Of a stretch of DNA of 60,577 nucleotides, positions 14,740-22,453 are shown one piece after another. The stretch lies in contig DATBDN010000069.1 of NCBI GenBank assembly GCA_036269895.1, forward strand, positions 1 to 60,577, written 5' to 3'. Origin of the DNA: DATBDN01 sp036269895. Its GTDB lineage: Bacteria > Actinomycetota > Thermoleophilia > Solirubrobacterales > Thermoleophilaceae. The first letter of the stretch is position 1. Every line of letters begins with the position of its first letter. Position numbers and translations under genes: made by a program. The notes below the pieces were generated by a model, which was given only the letters and a program-made list of their open reading frames with translations, made no database searches and was not told the DNA's origin.

Positions 14740-15108
14740 ATGAAGAAGGTCGAGGCGATCATCAGACCCGAGCGCCTGCAGCCGGTGCAGGACGCGCTCG
14801 ACGAGCTCGGGGTGTCCGGGTTGACGGTCACCGAGGTCATGGGCTGTGGGCGGCAGAAGGGCTACACCGAGCAGTACCGCGGCTCCCGGGCGAACATCTC
14901 GCTGCTGCCGAAGCTCAAGGTCGAGGCGGTCGTTCCGACTGACGTCGTCGACCGCGCGGTCGACGCGATCGTGGGCGGCGCCTACACAGGCGAGACCGGC
15001 GACGGGCGCGTGTTCGTGATCCCGATCGAGGAGTCGATCCGGATCCGCACCGGTGAGCGCGGCGAGGAGACGGTCCGCCACGAGACACCGGTGGGCTGGG
15101 GTTACTAG
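14740..15108 (+). CDS. glnK: PII nitrogen-regulatory protein lacking Tyr51
   Basis: A 122-residue PII trimer subunit: MKKVEAIIRPERL, the T-loop from GCGRQKGYTEQYRG to LLPKLK, the B-loop TGETGDGRVFV and the C-loop IRIRTGERG. It senses ATP/ADP and 2-oxoglutarate. Residue 51, the tyrosine uridylylated in enterics and adenylylated in other actinobacteria, is alanine (codon GCG at 14890); Tyr46 is kept. Only conformational signalling therefore seems possible. It abuts amtB with no gap. Confidence 0.96.
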   Translation: MKKVEAIIRPERLQPVQDALDELGVSGLTVTEVMGCGRQKGYTEQYRGSRANISLLPKLKVEAVVPTDVVDRAVDAIVGGAYTGETGDGRVFVIPIEESIRIRTGERGEETVRHETPVGWGY

Positions 15109-16236
15109 TTGGGCCTCTGGTCGTGGGCGAAAAAGGTCGTCACCGAGCACGGTGAGCTCGACCCTGTCCCGATCGACCTGGAGCGCACGCCGGACGGCTA
15201 CCAGTACCGCCTCGGCGTGAAGGCGGGTTTCAGCGGCCAGGAGACGGCCCGCATCCCCATCCACGTGCGTCCCAACCTCTCACCGCACCCGATCCTCAAG
15301 GAGATCCACTGGTGCGAGGTGGCGGGCCAGACGCTCGAGGCGGCCAACCCGTTCGCACTGAAGGAGAAGGTGCGCCGCGCGCTCGAGATGATCGCCCCGG
15401 CGCACGCCCTTCCCCTCGCCTACTTCCGCGTGCCGGACATGGACTACGAGCTCCCGGCGTACGAGGAGGACGGGCAGATCGTCGCTCCGATCCTGATGGG
15501 CCCCACGCTCAAGGCGCGCGACATGGCCGGAATCCGGCGCGAGGTCTGCCGCTATCTGATGCAGGCGGGTTACGTGCACGAGCCGGACGAGGTGATCGTC
15601 GGCGTCGTGCGCCCGCGCGACCTGCGGCGCGTCCCGCCGGCGGCGGTGCTGCGATCGCTGGCCGACCGCGACGTCTGGATGCCGACGGTCGAGGGCACGT
15701 CGTCCGAAGGTCCGGTCGTCGGCCTGCTCGCGCATCCCGCGGAGCTGCGCGGTCGGGGGCGCATCCGCGCGCAGATCGGCCCGGCGCCGAGCGATCAGGC
15801 ACCCGCCGCTCCCGATGTAGTCGGCCTGCTGCGCTTCGTACGCGCCGAGCTGTCGCGGCGCAGCCCGTCGTTCGATCCGGATGCGCTGTACGCGGCGGGC
15901 GTCCGGCCAGAGATCTGGCGCGCGGCCGAGGACCGGCTCGAGGCGACTGGTGTCAGGCTGGCTGCGTTCCTCGTCGACGACGAGGCCAGCCGCATCGAGC
16001 TGCCGGTGCTGCGGATGGGGTCGGGCGACCTGGTCGCCGCGATCGACGCGGCCGGCATCAACGTCTTGCTCGCCCCCGACGAGAACGCCCTGGCGCTGTC
16101 GGTGGGCCGCTACCTCGCATTGAGCGGCTTCCTGCGCTTCGCGGAGGAAGTCGAGATCCATCGGGCTGCTCCACCGCGAGCGGAGCGTCTGGAGCCCGAA
16201 ACCATCTGGACCCAGGAGGCCACAACATGGTCGTAG
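15109..16236 (+). CDS. Unrecognised 375-residue protein of the amt-glnK-flotillin operon
   Basis: It starts at TTG directly after the PII stop and ends inside the flotillin gene (10-nt overlap). There are no membrane segments or signal peptide. N-terminal features include GLWSWAKKVV, a beta-rich region (GYQYRLGVKAGFSGQETARI) and PYFRVPDMDYELPAYEEDGQ-like acidic strands. The C-terminal half is helical with LRFVRAELSRRSPSF and a late hydrophobic NVLLAPDENALALSVGRYLA. I know no matching family. Its position between PII and an SPFH protein in an ammonium-assimilation operon suggests a soluble partner of one of them. Confidence 0.8.
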   Translation: MGLWSWAKKVVTEHGELDPVPIDLERTPDGYQYRLGVKAGFSGQETARIPIHVRPNLSPHPILKEIHWCEVAGQTLEAANPFALKEKVRRALEMIAPAHALPLAYFRVPDMDYELPAYEEDGQIVAPILMGPTLKARDMAGIRREVCRYLMQAGYVHEPDEVIVGVVRPRDLRRVPPAAVLRSLADRDVWMPTVEGTSSEGPVVGLLAHPAELRGRGRIRAQIGPAPSDQAPAAPDVVGLLRFVRAELSRRSPSFDPDALYAAGVRPEIWRAAEDRLEATGVRLAAFLVDDEASRIELPVLRMGSGDLVAAIDAAGINVLLAPDENALALSVGRYLALSGFLRFAEEVEIHRAAPPRAERLEPETIWTQEATTWS

Positions 16237-17540
16237 CAATCGTCGCGGCGTCGGTGCTCGTCGCACTCGCCCTCATCGCTTTCGCGGTCTGGGCCAATCA
16301 ATACACGAAGGTCGGCCCGAACGAGGTGTTGATCATCTCGGGCCGCAAGGGCTACCGGATCGTCCGGGGCGGTGGCACCTACGTGCGGCCGTTCCGCGAG
16401 AAGGTGCAGCGGCTGTCGCTCGAGCTCATGCAGTTCGACGTCCGCAGCGCCGAGACGTACTCGATGCACGGCGTGCCGGTGCAGGTCGACGGCGTCTGCA
16501 TGGTGAAGATCGACGCCAGCGACGAGGGCATCGAGCACGCCGCCCAGTCGTTCCTGTCGCGCGGGCGCGACGACATCGTGCGCAGTGCCATGCAGGCGGT
16601 CGAGGGTCACCTGCGCGCGGCCGTCGGTTCGCTGTCGATCGAGGACATCTACCGCGAGCGCCAGAAGCTCGTGGCGGCCACGCGCGAGCTGGCCGAGCCG
16701 GACCTGCAGAGCATGGGCCTTCAGGTCGTCTCGCTCACGATCAGGAACGTCGCCGACAAGCAGGGATACCTCGAGGCGCTCGGCCGTCCGCGCACCGCGC
16801 AGGTCAAGCGGGACGCCATCCGCGGCGAGGCAGAGGCCGAGCAGGAGGCCAAGGAGGCCCGCTACCGCGCCGACACCGCCATCCAGGAGGCGCGGCGCGA
16901 CTACGAGGTGCAGAAGTCCTCGTTCGCCGCCGAGGGCCGGCGTGCCGCGGCCGAGTCGGAGCTCTCCTACGACCTGCAGCGGGCGGTGTCGCGCCAGCAG
17001 GTGCGGGCGCAGGAGCTGCAGGTGGAGATCATCGAGCGCCAGAAGGCGATCGAGCTGATGCAGGCCGAGGTCGACCGCCGCAAGCGCGAGCTCGAGGCGG
17101 AGATCATCGAGCCGGCGCTCGCGCAGGCGCGCGCGATCCAGGCGGAAGCGGAGGCGCGCCGCGAGGAGACCGCCGCACTCGGCGCCGGCGAGGCCGACGC
17201 CATACGCCTGAAGGGGCTGGCCGAGGCCGAGGCGATGAAGGCGAAGGCAGGCAGCTGGGCCGACTACAACGAGGCTGCGATCACCGATCGCGTGCTGGGC
17301 GTCTTGCCCGAGATCGCGGCGGCAGTCTCGGCGCCGCTGGCGAAGACGGACAAGATCGTGATGATCGGCGGCAACGGCTCCGGCCCGGGCGCCGCAAAGA
17401 TCACGAAGGACGTCACGCAGGTCGTCGCCGAGCTGCCCGAGGTGATCGAGGCACTGACCGGGCTCAAGCTCGGTGACGTGGCCAAGCGCATTCCTGGCGT
17501 GACCGACGCGACCATCGAGGAGCGGGAGATCGGCAAGTGA
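16227..17540 (+). CDS. Flotillin-like SPFH-domain membrane protein
   Basis: 437 residues. There is one N-terminal membrane segment (VVAIVAASVLVALALIAFAVW) and an SPFH/PHB domain from NQYTKVGPNEVLIISGRKG to IRNVADKQGYLEALGRP. A long Ala/Glu/Arg-rich coiled coil follows (about 190-340), then a flotillin-type end with AAAVSAPLAKTDKIVMIGG. AGGAGG lies 6 nt before ATG 16227. Flotillins organise membrane microdomains and oligomerise at the inner leaflet. Its place before glnA (GTGA overlap) and downstream of amtB and glnK suggests a role in membrane organisation of ammonium uptake or assimilation. Confidence 0.92.
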   Translation: MVVAIVAASVLVALALIAFAVWANQYTKVGPNEVLIISGRKGYRIVRGGGTYVRPFREKVQRLSLELMQFDVRSAETYSMHGVPVQVDGVCMVKIDASDEGIEHAAQSFLSRGRDDIVRSAMQAVEGHLRAAVGSLSIEDIYRERQKLVAATRELAEPDLQSMGLQVVSLTIRNVADKQGYLEALGRPRTAQVKRDAIRGEAEAEQEAKEARYRADTAIQEARRDYEVQKSSFAAEGRRAAAESELSYDLQRAVSRQQVRAQELQVEIIERQKAIELMQAEVDRRKRELEAEIIEPALAQARAIQAEAEARREETAALGAGEADAIRLKGLAEAEAMKAKAGSWADYNEAAITDRVLGVLPEIAAAVSAPLAKTDKIVMIGGNGSGPGAAKITKDVTQVVAELPEVIEALTGLKLGDVAKRIPGVTDATIEEREIGK

Positions 17541-19009
17541 CGCCGCTGACGGTCGAGCAGTTCATCCCGGGGCGAGCGGTCACGCCGAAGGACGTGATCG
17601 CGCTCGCCCAGGAGCACGGCGTGCGGATGGTGGACTTCAAGTTCACCGACCTGCCGGGTACGTGGCAGCACCTCGGACTCTCGGTGCAGGCGCTCGACGA
17701 AGACCTGTTCGCGGAGGGGCTCGGGTTCGACGGCTCGTCGATCCGTGGCTTCCAGCAGATCGAGAACTCCGACATGGTGCTGCTGCCGGACCCGGCGACG
17801 GCGCTGATCGATCCCTTCCACGAGCACAAGACGCTGTCGGTCACGTGCCATGTGATCGACCCGATCACGCGCGAGCCGTACACGCGCGACCCGCGCTACA
17901 TCGCCCAGAAGGCCGAGCGCTACCTGGTCGAGACGGGCATCGCCGACACCGTCTACATGGGGCCGGAGGCCGAGTTCTACATCTTCGACCACGTGGCATT
18001 CGACCAGCGGCCGAACACGGCGTTCTACGAGGTGGAGTCGGACCAGGCACCGTGGCGCTCCGGCGAAGGTTTCGGGACCCAAAATGGCTTCCGCAACCTC
18101 GGCTACAAGATCCGCAGCCAGGAGGGCTACTTCCCCTCCTCCCCCGCCGACACGCACTCCGACCTGCGCGCGCGCATGGTCGTGGCGATGGAGTCGATGG
18201 GCATTCGGTGTGAGTTCCAGCACCACGAGGTTGGCGCCGCCGGTCAGGCGGAGATCAACATCCGCTTCAACCCGCTGCTGAAGGTGGCCGACCAGATCCA
18301 GCTGCAGAAGTACGTCTGCAAGAACGTCGCGCGCCAGGCCGGCAAGACGGTGACGTTCATGCCAAAGCCGGTGTTCGAGGCGAACGGGTCGGGCATGCAC
18401 GTGCACCAGTCGCTTTCGAAGGACGGCGAGAACGTGATGTACGACTTCAACGGTTTCGCCCAGCTCAGCCGCGAGGCGCTCAACTACATCGGCGGCCTGA
18501 TCAAGCACGGCAAGGCGCTGATGGCCTTTTGCGCGCCGACCACGAACTCGTACCGGCGCTTGGTCCCCGGCTATGAAGCGCCCGTCAACCTCGTTTACTC
18601 GCAGCGGAACCGGTCGGCGGCCTGCCGCATCCCGGTCTACTCGGCGTCGCCGAAGGCGAAGCGCGTCGAGTTCCGACCCCCGGACCCGTCCGCCAATCCG
18701 TACCTGGCGTTCTCCGCGCTGCTCATGGCCGGGCTCGACGGGATCCAGAACCGCATCGACCCGGGCTCGCCCGTGGATGTCGACCTGTTCGAGCTGTCCG
18801 AGGGTGAGCTGGCGCTGATCGACCACGTGCCGGGGTCGCTCGACGAGGCGCTCGACGCGCTCGAGGCCGACCACGAGTTCCTGCTGAAGGGCGGCGTATT
18901 CACCGAAGACGTGATCGAGACCTGGATCCGCTACAAGCGGCGCGAGGAGGTAGACGCCATCCGCCTGCGCCCCCACCCCTGGGAATTCGCGCTGTACTAC
19001 GACGTGTAA
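17537..19009 (+). CDS. glnA: Glutamine synthetase, type I
   Basis: A 490-residue class I synthetase converting glutamate, ammonia and ATP to glutamine. It has GLGFDGSSIRGFQQIENSD, MGPEAEFYIFD, the metal/ATP region NGSGMHVHQSLS, GRLVPGYEAPV-type loop YRRLVPGYEAPVNLVYS, and the C-terminal PHPWEFALYYDV. It closely resembles actinobacterial GlnA1. Its adenylylation site is altered: the usual D-L-Y-D-L-P is D-L-F-E-L-S, with Phe418 encoded by TTC at 18788. The start GTG overlaps the flotillin stop (GTGA). Confidence 0.98.
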   Translation: MTPLTVEQFIPGRAVTPKDVIALAQEHGVRMVDFKFTDLPGTWQHLGLSVQALDEDLFAEGLGFDGSSIRGFQQIENSDMVLLPDPATALIDPFHEHKTLSVTCHVIDPITREPYTRDPRYIAQKAERYLVETGIADTVYMGPEAEFYIFDHVAFDQRPNTAFYEVESDQAPWRSGEGFGTQNGFRNLGYKIRSQEGYFPSSPADTHSDLRARMVVAMESMGIRCEFQHHEVGAAGQAEINIRFNPLLKVADQIQLQKYVCKNVARQAGKTVTFMPKPVFEANGSGMHVHQSLSKDGENVMYDFNGFAQLSREALNYIGGLIKHGKALMAFCAPTTNSYRRLVPGYEAPVNLVYSQRNRSAACRIPVYSASPKAKRVEFRPPDPSANPYLAFSALLMAGLDGIQNRIDPGSPVDVDLFELSEGELALIDHVPGSLDEALDALEADHEFLLKGGVFTEDVIETWIRYKRREEVDAIRLRPHPWEFALYYDV

Positions 19010-19036
19010 CAAACGGGGTCAGAGCCGTTTTGTTAC
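19006..19036. terminator. Palindrome holding both stop codons of convergent glnA and DUF1697
   Basis: GTAACAAACGG (19006-19016) pairs with CCGTTTTGTTAC (19025-19036) with a one-base bulge around the loop GGTCAGAG. The left arm contains the glnA TAA and the right arm contains the TAA of the opposite-strand gene. T-rich sequence in the arms makes it a plausible bidirectional terminator. The GGTCAGA loop resembles the inner palindrome at 2401-2412. Confidence 0.7.
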
Positions 19037-19554
19037 GCGCTGAACCAGCGCGCGGCGATCTGGTCGACCGTGTCCTTCGTGCGTGTCGTCGTCGGCCCGA
19101 TCAGCTTCTCGATCGCCTTGAGGTCGATCTGGCTATCGGTCATGCGGCCGTCGGGGCCCCAGTAGAGCTCCTTCTTGCCGATCACCAGCGGGTCGGTTGG
19201 TGTCGCGTGCTCGAGCACGCTCGCCGACGGCGTCTTCAGGCAGAACATGACGTGGAGCTTCTGGCCAGGCTCGCGGGGGATCGGGTTGTCCTCGGCCAGC
19301 GCGCGCATTTCAGCGGCCGTGCGGATGAAGGTGACCGCGCGGGTGAAGCCGAGGTCCTTCGCCAGGCGCTCCTCGATGCGCTTCGCGAGCTTCGTCGCCG
19401 ACTCGCGGGGACCGTCGAAGATCACATTGCCGCTGGCGCGGAAGGTCGTTACCTGCTCCAGCCCGAGCGCGCCAAACGGCGCGCACAGGTCGTCCTTCGC
19501 GATCCGCGTGCCGCCGACATTGATGCCGCGCAAGAAGGCTGCGTAGCGCGGCAT
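19033..19554 (-). CDS. DUF1697 family protein
   Basis: 173 residues starting MPRYAAFLRGINVGGTRIAK, the hallmark of DUF1697 (Y-x-A-F-L-R-G-I-N-V-G), with FRASGNVIFDG and KELYWGPDGRMTDS. The family has no assigned biochemical role. It lies 2 nt downstream of the MBL-like gene on the same strand and converges on glnA, with its stop in the shared palindrome. Confidence 0.93.
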   Translation of the reverse strand: MPRYAAFLRGINVGGTRIAKDDLCAPFGALGLEQVTTFRASGNVIFDGPRESATKLAKRIEERLAKDLGFTRAVTFIRTAAEMRALAEDNPIPREPGQKLHVMFCLKTPSASVLEHATPTDPLVIGKKELYWGPDGRMTDSQIDLKAIEKLIGPTTTRTKDTVDQIAARWFSA

Positions 19555-19556
19555 CG

Positions 19557-20168
19557 TCAGCTGGCGGGGTCGCTCGCGAGAAAGCTGCGCAGGGCCTGTT
19601 TGCCGCCGCCAACGATCGGCTCGCCGTGCGCGAACAGGAGCGTGTCGAAGTCCACGTCGAGCAGCCGCCCGAGCGACTGCACGAGCGCGCGCTTCGTCTC
19701 CGCAGGATTGTCCATCAGCGAATCGTTCACGAAACGCACGCGCTCGACGTGGACCAGGCTGTCGGCCATCGCCAGCGCGCCGGCGGAACGGATCTCGAGG
19801 GCCATCTCGTCGGGAGAAAGCGCGTCGACCTCGTGCGCGAGGATGCCAGGGACGATCTCCTCTCCAGCGGCGTAGCCACTTACGTCAAACTCCTTGCCGT
19901 CGAACTCGTGCAGGCCGCTCTCGGGGACGAGCACCGGGCTCAGCCCGAGCGTGTCGCAGTAGACGCCGGCGTCGCGATCGTGATGGCGGTTGGTCAGCGC
20001 GATCGCCTGAGCGCTGTTCTCCGATTGGAACCAGTCGAGCCCCACGTCAGGTGGAATCATCGGGTCGAGCACGGTGCCGGACTCGGCGATGAAGTAGGAG
20101 CTAACCGTGGAGCCGATCCTCGGGTGCTTGGCGGTCCAGTGGAATACGCCAGGCATGATCTCCTTCAC
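19557..20168 (-). CDS. Metallo-beta-lactamase-fold protein with degenerate metal motif
   Basis: 203 residues. VFHWTAKHPRIGSTVSSYF and the VLDPMIP segment match the first strands of MBL-fold hydrolases. The metal loop is LTNRHHDRDAGVY, where HxHxDH would be expected, and the late loop LLFAHGEPIVGGG corresponds to the G-H-G-E-P segment. One or two zinc ligands may be lost. GTG 20168 overlaps the mreB stop (GTGA), so the two genes are translationally coupled. Confidence 0.8.
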   Translation of the reverse strand: MKEIMPGVFHWTAKHPRIGSTVSSYFIAESGTVLDPMIPPDVGLDWFQSENSAQAIALTNRHHDRDAGVYCDTLGLSPVLVPESGLHEFDGKEFDVSGYAAGEEIVPGILAHEVDALSPDEMALEIRSAGALAMADSLVHVERVRFVNDSLMDNPAETKRALVQSLGRLLDVDFDTLLFAHGEPIVGGGKQALRSFLASDPAS

Positions 20169-21235
20169 CGGCGCCTGCCCCCCGCCGACGAGCGCGCGCT
20201 GCGCTGCATCGCCTCGAACTCGTCGAGCGACCGTCCCGCGCCGATCGCGACGCACTCCAGCGGGTTCTCTGCGATGTAGACCGGCATGTGGGTTTCGCGG
20301 CGCAAGCACTCGTCCAGCCCGCGCAGCAGCGCCCCGCCTCCCGCGAGCATGATGCCGCGCTCGACGATGTCCGCAGCCAGCTCGGGCGGCGTCCTCTCGA
20401 GCGTGGTCCGCACGGCGCTGATGATCGACGCGATCGGCTCGGCCAGGGCCTCACGGACCTCCTCGGTGGTCAGCACCACCTGGCGCGGCAGCCCTGAGAC
20501 GAGGTCGCGCCCCCGGATCTCGGTCTGCAGCTCCTCCTGAAGCGGCCACGCCGACCCGAGCTCGATCTTCAAGGCCTCCGCCGTCTGGGCGCCAAGCGCG
20601 AGGTTGTGGCGGCGACGGACGTCGGCCGCGATCGCCTCGTCAAGGTCATAGCCGCCCACGCGGACCGACTCGGACACCACGATGCCGCCGAGCGACAGCA
20701 CCGCGACCTCGGTGGTGCCGCCGCCGACGTCCACGACCATCGAGCCGCTCGGCTCTGCGATCGGCAGGCCGCCGCCGATCGCGGCCGCAAGCGGCTCCTC
20801 GATCAGCGTCATGTGGCGCGCCCCCGCCGCCATGCAGGCTTCGTTGATCGCGCGCTTCTCGACGTCGGTGGCGCCGGATGGGGCGCACATCACCACGCGC
20901 GGATGCGCGAACCGCCCCTGTCCGGCCTTGCGGATGAAGTACCGCAGCATCTGCTCGGTCACTTCGAAGTCGGCGATCACCCCGTGCCGCAGCGGCCGGA
21001 TGGCTGAGATCGTGGCCGGCGTGCGGCCGATCATCCGCTTCGCCTCGGCCCCGACGGCGTGGATTTCGCCTGAGAGCGAGTCCAGGGCGATCACCGAGGG
21101 CTCAGACAGCACGATCCCACGCCCACGCACGTAGACGAGCGTGTTCGCGGTCCCGAGGTCGACCGCGACGTCGCGGCCGGTGGCGGGCAGCCATGTTGAG
21201 AACGAACGCACGAAGGGGGCGACGCTACAGGACAC
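20165..21235 (-). CDS. mreB: MreB-like actin homologue
   Basis: About 350 residues with actin-fold motifs: phosphate 1 AVDLGTANTLVYVRGRG, connect 1 in the IADFEVTEQML-GQGRFAHPR region, phosphate 2 VVDVGGGTTEVAVLSLGGIV, and the adenosine loop GIMLAGGGALLRGL. GTG 21235 is the longest start; GTG 21211 (MRSFSTWLPATGRDVAVDLG) matches typical MreB N-termini better. No mreC/mreD follows; instead an MBL-like gene is coupled to it. It is divergent from a small conserved gene, so it is likely an accessory MreB copy rather than the rod operon. Confidence 0.93.
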   Translation of the reverse strand: MSCSVAPFVRSFSTWLPATGRDVAVDLGTANTLVYVRGRGIVLSEPSVIALDSLSGEIHAVGAEAKRMIGRTPATISAIRPLRHGVIADFEVTEQMLRYFIRKAGQGRFAHPRVVMCAPSGATDVEKRAINEACMAAGARHMTLIEEPLAAAIGGGLPIAEPSGSMVVDVGGGTTEVAVLSLGGIVVSESVRVGGYDLDEAIAADVRRRHNLALGAQTAEALKIELGSAWPLQEELQTEIRGRDLVSGLPRQVVLTTEEVREALAEPIASIISAVRTTLERTPPELAADIVERGIMLAGGGALLRGLDECLRRETHMPVYIAENPLECVAIGAGRSLDEFEAMQRSARSSAGGRRR

Positions 21236-21274
21236 CGGGGTTTCGCCTTTTACCTGCGCAGGATCTTTTCCGGT

Positions 21275-21280
21275 AAGACT
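21275..21280 (+). promoter_or_regulatory. Leaderless -10 for the 91-residue gene
   Basis: AAGACT (or TAAGAC one base earlier) followed by 6 nt and GTG 21287, with no Shine-Dalgarno sequence. Confidence 0.45.
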
Positions 21281-21286
21281 TGGCTC

Positions 21287-21562
21287 GTGGCAACGCGCGA
21301 AGAGCTGGAACCTCTACCCACTCCGGAGCTTTACGACCGGGCAACCAGATGGGCCCGGCGGCATGCCGACGTCAAGTTCTTCTGGAATGTCCTGCAGGCG
21401 CTTCCCGTTGCGGAATCGTCGGTGAGCCTCGAAGAGGGCGAAAGCGACGTCCAGTCGATCTGGAGCCACATCAACGACCGCAAGACTGCCCGCGAAGGCC
21501 CGGTCGCGGACGCGCTGCGGGAGATGTACATCGAGTACTTGCTGAAGCACCCGAAGGCGTAA
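21287..21562 (+). CDS. Small conserved-looking soluble protein, unknown function
   Basis: 91 residues, mostly charged and helical: PTPELYDRATRWARRHADVKFFWNVL cut by a short acidic loop, then IWSHINDRKTAREG and a final helix REMYIEYLLKHPKA. There is no membrane segment, and I do not recognise a family. The GTG start is supported by the AAGACT hexamer 6 nt upstream. It is divergent from mreB and converges on the ABC exporter genes. Confidence 0.75.
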   Translation: MATREELEPLPTPELYDRATRWARRHADVKFFWNVLQALPVAESSVSLEEGESDVQSIWSHINDRKTAREGPVADALREMYIEYLLKHPKA

Positions 21563-21564
21563 CC

Positions 21565-21595
21565 GGCCTTCGGCCTTCATGATCGGGCTCCGCCC
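21565..21595. terminator. Two short hairpins between convergent genes
   Basis: GGCCTTCGGCC (21565-21575) and GGGCTCCGCCC (21585-21595) are perfect 4-bp-arm hairpins with 3-nt loops, in the 39-bp gap between the small gene and the ABC permease. There is no T-tract. Confidence 0.4.
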
Positions 21596-21601
21596 TAGCG
21601 C

Positions 21602-22453
21602 CTAGAGATCCTTCCGAGCGAACGCCGCCGTCGCCGCGCCGATCACCGCAGCCACGTACAGGACGGTGTAAGGCCAGAGGAGCCCTCCCGCGTGGTGGGC
21701 GCCGCCGAATGGCCCCAGGTGGAGGATCGCTCCGGTGATCCCGCCCGTCGAGGAGACAGTCGCGTCGAGGCCGTCCTGGAAGAGCGCCTCGAATGGCAGC
21801 ACCCACGACGAGACGTTGGCGATCTGCTCGAGGTGGTGCGAGTTGAGTGCGTCGCCGATCTGGCCGAGCAGGCCGGCGATCAGGCCCGCGCCGTAGACCA
21901 TGAAGACCGCGATGCCGTTCGCCGTAGCGGTCAGGAAGACGCTGCCGGCCGACGAAATCGCGCTGATCACGACGACGCCGCCGATCAAGCCAAGTGCGGG
22001 CCGGATGATGTGGTCCGGCCACCAGCCGCCGACCGCGTTCGTCGCCAGCAGCGCCCCGGCGTAGACCACGAGGACATACAAGGCTGACACGAGCGCTGCG
22101 GCGCCGAAGCGGGAGGCGAGCACAGTTGCGCGGCCGACCGGCCGCACCACGAGCGGCTGCAGCAGGCCGCTCTCGCTGTCACCGCGGATCACGCCCAGCG
22201 TCAGGAACGCCGCCAGCACGGCGCCCAGGAACAGCGTGCCGAACATCGCCATGCCGAAGACCGTGGCGCCGGTGAAGTCCTTCGTGTCCGCGATCCCCGA
22301 GCCGCTGAACGAGGCCGTGTCGTGGAAGGCGATGCGCGCGCCGAGGACGTAGAGGACGCCCGAGGCGAGCGTGAGGATCGCCACGACGACGAAGACGCGG
22401 CGGCGGATGCTCTCGCGGATGCCGTAGCCGGCGATCGTCAGGACGTCGCTCAC
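21602..22453 (-). CDS. ABC-2-type transporter permease
   Basis: 283 residues with about six hydrophobic segments, the ABC-2 pattern RGDSESGLLQPLVVRPVGRATVLASR (cytoplasmic linker before the third helix) and a large hydrophobic C-terminus ending FARKDL. GTG 22453 overlaps the ATPase stop (GTGA). With the ATPase it forms an exporter resembling NosY/NatB-type systems; the cargo is unknown. Confidence 0.9.
   Translation of the reverse strand: MSDVLTIAGYGIRESIRRRVFVVVAILTLASGVLYVLGARIAFHDTASFSGSGIADTKDFTGATVFGMAMFGTLFLGAVLAAFLTLGVIRGDSESGLLQPLVVRPVGRATVLASRFGAAALVSALYVLVVYAGALLATNAVGGWWPDHIIRPALGLIGGVVVISAISSAGSVFLTATANGIAVFMVYGAGLIAGLLGQIGDALNSHHLEQIANVSSWVLPFEALFQDGLDATVSSTGGITGAILHLGPFGGAHHAGGLLWPYTVLYVAAVIGAATAAFARKDL

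Noticed and set aside
13351..15264. A 637-codon open frame on the minus strand opposite amtB and glnK.
   Set aside because: Composition (Asp/Arg/His/Gln-rich, no motifs) is that of an antisense shadow; amtB and PII on the plus strand are unmistakable.
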